A stretch of 64,000 bases of DNA from Acidobacteriota bacterium. Its GTDB lineage: Bacteria; Acidobacteriota; Terriglobia; Bryobacterales; Bryobacteraceae. Every line of letters starts with the position of its first letter. Within the stretch, counting starts at the first letter, position 1. The translations under genes and the position numbers were made by a program. The notes under the pieces were generated by a model that saw nothing but the letters and a program-made list of their open reading frames with translations, was not told the origin of the DNA and did no database searches. Shown piece by piece: positions 17,466-25,400 of this stretch. The DNA is taken from positions 62,001-126,000 of the forward strand of contig JANXXI010000386.1 in assembly GCA_025350695.1 (NCBI GenBank), given 5' to 3'.

Positions 17466-17519
17466 GGTTTTTGGTAGGGACCAAAATCGAAACCAATAAT
17501 TGGACGCGACGGGCAGCAT
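17463..17519 (-). CDS. Aromatic leader peptide of the aroF operon (18 residues)
   Basis: An 18-codon reading frame giving MLPVASNYWFRFWSLPKT. Five of six consecutive residues from 8 to 13 are aromatic: Tyr8, Trp9, Phe10, Phe12 and Trp13, the three end-products of the pathway whose first enzyme is encoded next. Codons 12-13 lie in a 7-bp hairpin (TTTTGGT with ACCAAAA, 17486-17469). The stop codon is part of the anti-terminator arm, and a terminator with a T-run lies between this frame and aroF. A weak AAGGG lies 15 bases before the ATG; a promoter-like TTGCAT with TACACT just upstream could also give a nearly leaderless peptide. No homologue search was possible, so expression is inferred. Confidence 0.7.
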   Translation of the reverse strand: MLPVASNYWFRFWSLPKT

Positions 17520-17771
17520 GAACTCAAAGTGTAACCCTTACAGTTCGCGAAATGCAAGCTTTTTTTCAAGGAGAACTAACCACCTGCGCGTGGTGACAAT
17601 CAGCCAGTTAACGACAACTATTGTAGCTGACCTAACACGGTGTGAACCCACCCATCTCATTGCATATATTTGAAATTCCCCGCGTTTTTGCCACCCACAC
17701 TTGCCCCCATCAACCCGCCGGCTAAAGTGACACGTCGGCCACCTGTTTTTTCATGCGCTTTTCAAAACCAG

Positions 17772-17777
17772 TACAAT
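17772..17777 (+). promoter_or_regulatory. Probable -10 element of the DUF1844 gene
   Basis: TACAAT, five of six matches to the sigma-70 -10 consensus, lies seven bases before the ATG at 17784. No good -35 is present at 16-18 bases. If it is used, transcription would begin at or very near the start codon, giving a leaderless or nearly leaderless message. Confidence 0.35.
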
Positions 17778-17783
17778 AGAAAG

Positions 17784-18137
17784 ATGAGCGAGTCCAATTT
17801 TCCTCTACCCCCTCCAACTTTTGAGTTCCTCGTTGTCAGCCTCAAGATGCAAGCTGAAATGCAGCTCGGCTTGCTCAAGTTCGGCGACGATCAGGATAAG
17901 TCGGAAGTCAATATCCAGGGCGCCCGTCACACCATCGATCTGCTTGCCATGATCCAGGAAAAGACAGTAAATAATTTGAGTTTGGATGAGAAACGGCTGA
18001 TCGACAATTCCCTCACCGAGCTTCGATTTCGATTCATACAAGCCGGTAAATCCGCTGCTAGCGAAACCACAATTGAGGATGCTATCGGCGACAATTCCCA
18101 CGACGAGCCCAAAGTGGATGGCGCGGCCCAGGCCTAA
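17784..18137 (+). CDS. DUF1844 domain protein
   Basis: A 117-residue cytosolic protein of the DUF1844 family: FEFLVVSLKMQAEMQLGLLKFG, then ARHTIDLLAMIQEKTVNNLSLDEKRLIDNSLTELRFRFI, ending in an acidic Ala-rich tail. The family is common in acidobacteria and some other phyla and has no established function. I chose ATG 17784 because the conserved domain begins shortly after it; an ATG at 17670 would add a 38-residue proline-rich stretch that looks non-coding and would run over the probable promoter. It is directly followed by the MBL-fold gene with no gap, so they share an operon with ribF. Confidence 0.82.
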   Translation: MSESNFPLPPPTFEFLVVSLKMQAEMQLGLLKFGDDQDKSEVNIQGARHTIDLLAMIQEKTVNNLSLDEKRLIDNSLTELRFRFIQAGKSAASETTIEDAIGDNSHDEPKVDGAAQA

Positions 18138-18941
18138 ATGAAAGTGCTACCAGCCGGAACTCTTCGGCTTACAGTGCTTGGATCTGGCACCAGTGTTGGC
18201 GTCCCAAGCATTGGGTGCCATTGTAGCGTCTGTACTTCTACAGACCCGCGGGACAACCGCATGCGCCCCTCCGTTTGGATTGAATATCAAGGGAAGAGCG
18301 TCGTCATTGATACGACTCCCGATTTCCGCACCCAAGCCCTCAGGTCCAACATGCCCCGGCTCGACGCTATCTTGATTACTCACCCCCATGCGGACCACGT
18401 CATGGGGCTTGACGATGTTCGTCCTTTCAACTTTCGCCAAGGGGGTGCTATTCCCGTGTATGGCTCCGGCGAAAGCATTTCAGCCATTCGCCGCTGCTTC
18501 CCTTATGTGTTCGAGGTTGCGGCCAGCGAATCCACCAGGCCCAAGCTTTACACCCACATCTTGCGCGATGACGAGCCATTCGATCTGCTCGGTATTTCGG
18601 TCGCACCAATCCTGCTGCACCACGGCCAAGGACGCGTGTTTGGATTCCGCTTCGGAAAACTCGCATATCTAACAGACCATAGTGAGATCCCGGCCGAATC
18701 GATGGCAAAACTCCATGGGCTCGATGTTCTATTTCTTGACGCCCTGCGTTACAAGCCGCATCCGACTCATTCCACCGTCCAAGAATCTTTGAAGATCGTG
18801 GAAATCCTGAAACCAAAGCAAGCGTTCTTCACTCACATTTGTCACGACCTTGAACACGAGAGAACAGAGAGCATGCTCCCGGCGAACGTGCGCTTGGCCT
18901 ACGATGGGCTGGAAGTTGTGGTCGAGGGTTTTCTAGGATGA
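18138..18941 (+). CDS. MBL-fold metal-dependent hydrolase (PhnP-like)
   Basis: A 267-residue metallo-beta-lactamase-fold hydrolase. It opens with LTVLGSGTSVGVPSIGCHCSVC, then has THPHADHVMGLDD (HxHxDH metal site), LLHHGQ, and AYLTDHSEIP (~180-190), ending with THICHDLEHE. This layout matches the branch containing phosphoribosyl 1,2-cyclic phosphate phosphodiesterase (PhnP) and related phosphodiesterases, but no phn genes are nearby, so the substrate is open. It starts at the base after the DUF1844 stop codon and overlaps ribF by four bases (ATGA). Confidence 0.85.
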   Translation: MKVLPAGTLRLTVLGSGTSVGVPSIGCHCSVCTSTDPRDNRMRPSVWIEYQGKSVVIDTTPDFRTQALRSNMPRLDAILITHPHADHVMGLDDVRPFNFRQGGAIPVYGSGESISAIRRCFPYVFEVAASESTRPKLYTHILRDDEPFDLLGISVAPILLHHGQGRVFGFRFGKLAYLTDHSEIPAESMAKLHGLDVLFLDALRYKPHPTHSTVQESLKIVEILKPKQAFFTHICHDLEHERTESMLPANVRLAYDGLEVVVEGFLG

Positions 18942-19843
18942 TTCCGCGGTCCCTGACTATTGGCAATTTTGATGGGGTTCATTTAGGACATCAAAGACTA
19001 ATCGACAAGGTTCTGGAAGTTGCCGATGAAAACGGGTGGCGGCCGGCCGCAATCACTTTTCATCCGCACCCCATTCAAATCCTCGCCCCCGAGCGAGCAC
19101 CGCAGCTGTTAATGCCGATTGACGAACGCATCAGTCAAATGAAGCAGTACGGAATTGAAGAAGTCATCTGCCTTCCCTTCAGCAAGGAAATGGCCTTGCT
19201 TACACCCGCGCAATTTGCGGAACAAATTCTAGCGCAGCAATGCGGCGCGCGAGCCGTCATCGTTGGAGATAATTTCCGGTTCGGGAATCGCCAGGCCGGA
19301 GACGTTAAAACGCTAAGGGATTTGGGCCAGCGCTTGAACTTCATCACGAATGTGGTTGGCGCGGTAACTAGCCGTGGACAAATCGCAAGCTCCAGTTGCA
19401 TCCGGAAGCTATTGAGGGCTGGCGAAGTAAGCAAGGCCTGCCGCTTGTTGAACAGGCCTTTCTCCATTCACGGCCCAATCGTAAGCGGCCATGGCATCGG
19501 ATCAAAGCAAACGGTGCCTACCCTAAATCTGGAGACGAAAACCGAAGTGTTGCCGGCAAACGGCGTCTACGTCACAAGCGCGATTCTACCCGGCGCATGC
19601 ACGGCAACGCCGTCGATTACAAACATCGGAATGCGCCCAACGTTCGGTGGCGATAAGCTAACGATCGAGACATTCTTACTCGACGGAATTTCCACGCAGC
19701 CAGATTCCATCACCCTGCGGTTTCACCGCGGAATCAGAGAAGAACGGCTATTCCCTTCCCCCGAAACATTGAAGGCTCAAATCATGAAAGACGTGGAACG
19801 CGCCAGGGCCTTCTGGCGCCACTACGAGGCTCTAACGCTATAA
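18938..19843 (+). CDS. ribF: Bifunctional riboflavin kinase / FAD synthetase
   Basis: A 301-residue cytosolic enzyme turning riboflavin into FMN and then FAD. The N-terminal adenylyltransferase domain has GNFDGVHLGHQRL (~8-20), ITFHPHPIQIL and VGDNFRFGNRQAG. The C-terminal kinase domain (from ~180) has GPIVSGHGIGSKQTVPTLN, the family's G-x-x-x-G-x-P-T-x-N pattern, then ANGVYVT and NIGMRPTFGG. The length is the usual one. Translation is coupled to the MBL-fold gene by an ATGA overlap. No FMN riboswitch was recognised upstream, as expected for an internal operon gene. Confidence 0.96.
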   Translation: MIPRSLTIGNFDGVHLGHQRLIDKVLEVADENGWRPAAITFHPHPIQILAPERAPQLLMPIDERISQMKQYGIEEVICLPFSKEMALLTPAQFAEQILAQQCGARAVIVGDNFRFGNRQAGDVKTLRDLGQRLNFITNVVGAVTSRGQIASSSCIRKLLRAGEVSKACRLLNRPFSIHGPIVSGHGIGSKQTVPTLNLETKTEVLPANGVYVTSAILPGACTATPSITNIGMRPTFGGDKLTIETFLLDGISTQPDSITLRFHRGIREERLFPSPETLKAQIMKDVERARAFWRHYEALTL

Positions 19844-19903
19844 TGGTGGAACACCTTCTTTAGTAATTAAAGCTTTAGCAACCCAGGAGAATCAACCAGA
19901 GAA

Positions 19904-20905
19904 ATGTCTTTATCCAAAGGAAAACTGAACCACCTCAAGGCACTGTCCAACAGCGCTGGCGTTATCGCCGCCGCTGCCATGGATCAGCGCGGCAGCTTGC
20001 AGAAGTCCATTGCGGCGGCCAAGGGCGTGGATCCTAAATCCGTTACCCAAGAGCAGATGGAAGAGTTCAAAGTGGCCGTGGTCAAGGTGCTGACCCCGCA
20101 CGCAAGCGCCATCCTGCTCGATCCGGAATTCGGTCTGCCGGCAGCTAAGAAACGCGCCAAGAACGCCGGCTTGCTGATGGCTTACGAAGCCTCCGGATAT
20201 GACAACACCCGACCCGGCCGGCTTCCTGATCTGCTTCCCCACGTCTCCGCGAGGCGCATCAAGGAAATGGGCGCCGATGCCGTCAAAATCCTCATCTACT
20301 ACACTCCGTTTGACGACCCGAAGGTCAACGACATCAAGCACGCTTTCTGCGAACGCATTGGTTCGGAATGCGAAGACAACGAAATTCCGTTCTTTCTGGA
20401 ATTCATTGGCTATGACCCCAAAGGCGGCGATGAAAAGGGCCTGGAATACGCCAAGATGAAGCCCAAGATCGTAATTGGAAGCATGAAGGAATTCACCAAG
20501 CCGCGCTACAAAGTGGACGTTTTGAAAGTGGAAGTTCCCGTCAATGCCGAATACGTAAAAGGCTCCAGCGTGTTCAACTCAAAAGGCGAGGTAGCCTACA
20601 CACGCAAGCAAGCTCTCGATTTGTACCGCAAAGCGGCCGATGTTACCACTAAGCCGTTCATCTACCTAAGCGCTGGCGTAAGCAACGCGCAGTTCGTGGA
20701 ATCTCTCAACATGGCCTCCGAAGCCGGCACCGATTACAGCGGTGTTCTCTGCGGTCGCGCCACGTGGAAAGAAGGCATCCCCGTTTATGCGACAAAGGGT
20801 GTCAAGGCTTTGGAAGACTGGCTGGCCAAAGACGGCGTCAAGAACATTAACTGTGTGAACGACGCCATCAAGTCCGCCAAGCCATGGAAGAAAAGACTTA
20901 AGTAG
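19904..20905 (+). CDS. lacD: Tagatose-1,6-bisphosphate aldolase (LacD-type class I aldolase)
   Basis: A 333-residue class I aldolase splitting tagatose 1,6-bisphosphate (or a related ketose bisphosphate) into dihydroxyacetone phosphate and glyceraldehyde 3-phosphate. Family segments visible are AAAMDQRGSL near the N-terminus, ASAILLDPEFGLPA, ADAVKILIYYTPFD, DVLKVEVPV (probable Schiff-base Lys, ~205) and PFIYLSAGVS. It starts at an ATG with AGGAG about 14 bases upstream. No lacABC or galactose genes are present here, so a general sugar-phosphate aldolase role is equally possible. A strong hairpin terminator follows within 35 bases of the stop. Confidence 0.87.
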   Translation: MSLSKGKLNHLKALSNSAGVIAAAAMDQRGSLQKSIAAAKGVDPKSVTQEQMEEFKVAVVKVLTPHASAILLDPEFGLPAAKKRAKNAGLLMAYEASGYDNTRPGRLPDLLPHVSARRIKEMGADAVKILIYYTPFDDPKVNDIKHAFCERIGSECEDNEIPFFLEFIGYDPKGGDEKGLEYAKMKPKIVIGSMKEFTKPRYKVDVLKVEVPVNAEYVKGSSVFNSKGEVAYTRKQALDLYRKAADVTTKPFIYLSAGVSNAQFVESLNMASEAGTDYSGVLCGRATWKEGIPVYATKGVKALEDWLAKDGVKNINCVNDAIKSAKPWKKRLK

Positions 20906-20936
20906 TTCGAGGTTGTAGGAGTTGTTGTCGTATAGG

Positions 20937-20980
20937 AAATAGGGGCAAGCGCCCGCACGCTTGCCCCTATTTTATTTCGA
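20937..20980. terminator. Bidirectional terminator between lacD and the convergent monooxygenase gene
   Basis: Arms AAATAGGGGCAAGCG (20937-20951) and CGCTTGCCCCTATTT (20958-20972) are perfectly complementary over 15 bases around a six-base loop. The sequence continues TTATTT on the plus strand, and an A-run gives T-rich sequence on the minus strand. It sits between two convergent genes and can end both. Confidence 0.88.
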
Positions 20981-20984
20981 ATTG

Positions 20985-22244
20985 CTATCTATTCTGAGCG
21001 GTAACGGCTGCGGCCTGCGGGGCATCGTAGTAGCTAATAAACCCCACCAACATTTCCTCTTCCGTGCCTTCACCCCACCGAATTTCCTTCAACGGCTTGC
21101 TTGGATTCTTCGGATTCGATTCGGAGTTGTTGTAGTAAGCCACAACATCCACCTTGGTCCCGGCAGGCAACAGGAAAGGCTCTTTATAAACATAGTTGGT
21201 CTGCCAATTAAAGTCGTAGGGCTTGGCCCAAACCAATTCTTTCTTTGTGCCATCGGGCAGCGTGGCGGTCATCTTCATTTCGTGGCCAAGCAAATGCATG
21301 TGCGGCAATACGCTGGTGACAATCACATTCTTGCTAAACCTATAGGAAGCACGTTCTTCATGGTGCGCGTCACCGGCTGGAATCCTAATTCCGATATTGG
21401 CGACAATGGCGCTCTTTGCGATATGCTTCACCGGAACTTTGTTCAGATAAATACCAAGCTCGCTTTGATCCATCTCAGTCAAACCGTTCTTGTGATAGTG
21501 CACCTCAATCACAACGTCTGAGCTTTTCGGGAAAAGGGCGCCAGTGTCTTCGGCCCGCAAATCCGTGATTAAACCAGGAGCCCAGCCGCCGATGGCGATT
21601 CGCTTGTAGGCTTGCGTCATGCCAAGAGAGCAATCGAACCCAGGAGCCGGATCAGCCTCGTCTAACTTACGAGCTTGCCCGGTGGTATCGGCGAAGGTGC
21701 GAACGTGATGCACTATCTTCCGGTTTCCCGGCCGCACTTCCATGCCCCGAATGTACTTGTCTTCCGTGAGTCCGGATGGGACCACGAAGCATCGGTAAAC
21801 ATCCACGCCATTGCCGGCCAGCGTAAACGGCTCGAGCATCTTATAGGAAAGATCCGGTGGACCAAGCGCCCAGCCATCGTTGAACACTCGCGCCGGAGGC
21901 AGATCCTTCGCGTTTCCCATCGGGGCGCCCGCGTCAGCCCAACGAGCCAGCGTCGCGATTTCTTCGTCGCTGATGCGCCGTTCGTTTTTGAAGTCCCCAT
22001 GCCCGGGCACAGCCGACCACGGCGGCATAATGTGGGCAGTAGTCACTCGTTTGATTTCTGCCTTAAAGGCGCTAACCTCCTTATAGTTGGTTAGTGAAAA
22101 AGGGCCGATCTGTCCAGGTCGGTGACAACTCTCACAATTCTTTTGAATGATTCTGGAAACTTCCTTTGCGTACGTGGGGGCAGCCACGTCTTTGGAAGCT
22201 GCGAATAAGCTGGCGCAGGATAGTGTGGCGAAAAGCAAGCGCAT
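20985..22244 (-). CDS. Secreted haem/copper protein: cytochrome c motif plus Cu type II monooxygenase-like domain
   Basis: A 419-residue exported protein. The start ATG at 22244 has GGAGAGG nine bases upstream and opens a signal peptide (RLLFATLSCASLFAAS); an upstream frame extension of 32 residues has no such support. An N-terminal c-type haem motif CESCH is followed by HIMPPW and a planctomycete/acidobacterium-type cytochrome pattern. The C-terminal ~270 residues resemble copper type II, ascorbate-dependent monooxygenases: IVHHVRTF, VIEVHYHKNG and LPHMHLLGHEMKM carry the His/Met ligands. The reaction is not known. It is divergent from the giant DUF3857 gene. Confidence 0.82.
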   Translation of the reverse strand: MRLLFATLSCASLFAASKDVAAPTYAKEVSRIIQKNCESCHRPGQIGPFSLTNYKEVSAFKAEIKRVTTAHIMPPWSAVPGHGDFKNERRISDEEIATLARWADAGAPMGNAKDLPPARVFNDGWALGPPDLSYKMLEPFTLAGNGVDVYRCFVVPSGLTEDKYIRGMEVRPGNRKIVHHVRTFADTTGQARKLDEADPAPGFDCSLGMTQAYKRIAIGGWAPGLITDLRAEDTGALFPKSSDVVIEVHYHKNGLTEMDQSELGIYLNKVPVKHIAKSAIVANIGIRIPAGDAHHEERASYRFSKNVIVTSVLPHMHLLGHEMKMTATLPDGTKKELVWAKPYDFNWQTNYVYKEPFLLPAGTKVDVVAYYNNSESNPKNPSKPLKEIRWGEGTEEEMLVGFISYYDAPQAAAVTAQNR

Positions 22245-22429
22245 AAGGCGATACCTCTCCTCTATCTTAATCCAATCCGCGAGGTTCCGATTTTTGGATT
22301 TCCTCAGCGCCACAGTTGAATGGCGGCGGTCATATTCCACTGATGATGCAGTTAATCCGACTAAGTAATGGACCTGACGGCGGCGGCTGGTAGAACTAGT
22401 ACCGGCCCCGCCGTACTCTTAGAGTGTTC

Positions 22430-22470
22430 GGGTTTCACGGCTATTCTGTAGTTGCCGTGAAACCCTTTTT
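22430..22470 (+). promoter_or_regulatory. Terminator-like hairpin over the start of the DUF3857 gene
   Basis: A perfect 12-base inverted repeat, GGGTTTCACGGC (22430-22441) and GCCGTGAAACCC (22454-22465), with a 12-base loop, followed directly by five Ts. It has the form of an intrinsic terminator but overlaps the translation start region: the most likely start codon (GTG 22457) is inside the right arm. It may block the start or end transcription early. Only the structure is seen; the function is inferred. Confidence 0.6.
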
Positions 22471-25400
22471 CATTCCGCTCCTCCTTGCCACTTTCGCTGT
22501 CGCGCAAAGTTCCTCCATTGAGATCCCAGCACCGTTCTCCGCTACTCCCGCGGAGTTACAGGCATTAGCTCAAAAGGTAAAAACTCCGGAGGGCGTAGGA
22601 GCAAAAGTTGTCTTCGATGACACTTCCTATTCCTTCGACATCAAAGGGCGAATGACCCACAAGTGGCGGAGGGTGTTTCAAGTTTTGAATGAAGAGGGCG
22701 CTAAGGATTGGACCTCGCTTAGTTGGGAATGGATGCCCTGGCATCAATCAAAACCGATTCTGAAGGCAAGGGTTATCGCCAAAGATGGGACCATCTATCA
22801 ACTGGATCCCAAGACGATTGCCGATGGCGCTGCGCGGGACGATTCGCAAGACATCTACAGCGACCAGCGAGTGGTTCGGGCTCCTTTGCCGGCAATCGCT
22901 CCGGGCTCGATCGTTGAACAAATTGTTGAAATGCAGGATACGGCTCCGTTCTTCGACGGCGGCACGCTGAACCGTCTCTATCTATCTCAGTCTGTCCCTG
23001 TCGGACGTTCGCGTTTGAAGCTGGAGGCGCCAACCAGCCTCAATCTGCAGTACAAGCTCTACCGGATGGTGTCAGCGAAACCGGTTCGTACAGAGGCGAA
23101 CGGAATCACTCGTGTCGTAATCGACGAAGGCCCTTTCGAGGCCGTCAAAGTCATTCAACCGCTACTGCCGCCAAACGCCGCGACGTTCGCAACGGTTGAT
23201 TTCTCCGTCGGCAAATCGTGGCGAGATTTGGCCAGCCGCTATGCAGTCCAGGTCGATTCCCGCCTTCAATCAGGTGGCTTCGAACACCTTATTAAGGATG
23301 CCGCCGCCGCGAGCACGAGAGAGGATAAGATCGCCACCGCGCTGGCCCGTTTGCACAAAGAGGTCCGTTACACTGGCGTCGAATTTGGCGAGGCTGCGCT
23401 TGTGCCTCATCAACCCAAGGATGTTCTGGAACGTCATTACGGCGACTGCAAGGACAAGGCAACATTGCTGGTGGGCATGCTTCGCAAGATGGATATTCCG
23501 GCCTACGTCGCGCTGCTGAGGACGGGACCGTCCCTCGACATTGACCCGAGCTTGATAGGCATGGGCATGTTCAACCACGCCATTGCCTATGTTCCGGGCT
23601 CGCCCGATTATTGGATTGACGCGACAGCGGAATTTGCTCCGTTGGGTGAGTTGCCCACGATGGACCGCAACCGCTGGGCGATCGTAATCCGCCCCGATGC
23701 TGACGGACCGGTCAAGACTCCGGCGCTCACCTCGGCGAGAAACGTGACCATCGAAACTCGCGAATTCTACCTCGCCGAAATCGGGAAGGCGCGGCTGGTT
23801 GAAACCACCCAGTACAGCGCCCATGCCGCAATTCCGATTCGATCAAATTACGCCTCACCCGATCCGGTGAAACTGAAGAAGGATCTTGAGGGGTACCTGA
23901 AAAACTACTACGGAGCCGAGAAACTGACCAAGGTGGATTACTCGCCAAGCAACGATTTGAAGCAGCCTTTCCGCCTGACGCTCGAATCGGACAAAGTGCA
24001 ACGAGGCATGACCGATCAGACGGTAGCCACCGTCGCGATCTTTCCGGCGAATCTCATGGAGAACCTCTCCGCCTACTTCCGCGATCAGGATGAAGAAGGC
24101 GCGGCGGTTGAGCCGCGCACGGAAAGCTTCGTAATCTCAAGTCCGTTCGTCAGTGAATGGCGCTACAAGATAGTCCCGCCTGCTGGATTCAGGACTCGGA
24201 AATTGCCGGACAACAGCAAGCTAACACTGGGACCGGCCTCACTCGAACGCAAATTCGAGACGGCTAAGGATGGGGTCGTTATGGCCACCCTTCGATTCGA
24301 TTCCGGCAAGGCCGACTTGACTCCGGCTGAGGCTAAAGCATTGCGCGATGGCGTGAAGGGATTCGCAAAAGGCGAACCCGTAATGCTGAATTTCGACCAG
24401 ACCGGCGAGTTGTTTTTGTCCCAAGGCAAGGCTAAGGAGGCGTTGGCGGAGTTTCAATCCTTGCTCAAACTTGATCCTAAAAACGGACTGAATCAAGCTC
24501 GGATTGCGCGCGCCTTATTAGCCTGCGGCTTAGGGGCGCAAGCTCGTAAGGCGGCGGAGGCGGCAACGAAGCTGCAACCTGATTCGGCTGAAACATGGCG
24601 AAATTATGGCTGGATTTTGCAGCACGACATGGTGGGCCGCTTGCGGCAACCTGGCTTCGCGTTGGACGCGGCGATCGCGGCATATCGCAAGGCCAAGGAA
24701 CTTGCGCCCACGGATTTCGGAATGTCCGGCGACCTCGGCATTCTGTTGGAACACGATGCCACGGGCTTCCGCTACAGTCCCAAAGCTCGCTTGACCGAAG
24801 CGATCCAAGTCTACAAGGACGCCGGTGACAAGTTGGAACAATACGGGCTTTCCGACAACCTGCCATTTGCCTTGCTTTATGCCGGCCGCTATGATGAGTT
24901 GGCCAAGCAATTGGAAAATGCAAAAGCTACGGCAAATCACAGGGCCTTGAAAATCGCCGTCATCGCGCTGAAATCCGACGTTGCCACGGCTGTTGCCGAG
25001 GGGAGTAAGATCACTTCCGATGCCGACCGCCGGGCAGCATTGGCCCTGGCCGGCAACATGCTTTTAAGGACTCGGAGCTACGCAAAAGCTTCTGCATTAC
25101 TCACGGCAAGTGCGCAGGGATCGCCCAACGGAACAGCGGTCCTGAACGCAGCTCGGATAATCGCCAACACGAAAAAGCTGGAAGAGTTGAACAAGATCGA
25201 CAATACTCCGATCGGGCTGGTGCTTGAAGTGATGACAAAACTGCTGGGACCCGAAGAAAGCAGCGTCGCTCAGATTGTTGATCTTATGGCAAAGGATTTG
25301 AGTAAGGGCGAGGATCCGGAAGAAATCAGAAAGACATTCCAACAGCAAAAGACGCTAGCCCAGAAAGGTGGCGCAAAGCAGGGGCTACCGGGCGCTGTGA

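Noticed and set aside
17327-17569. An 80-codon minus-strand frame over the aroF leader
   Set aside because: It runs through the terminator hairpin and into aroF out of frame. The 18-codon frame with clustered aromatic codons and a stop in the anti-terminator arm explains the region better.
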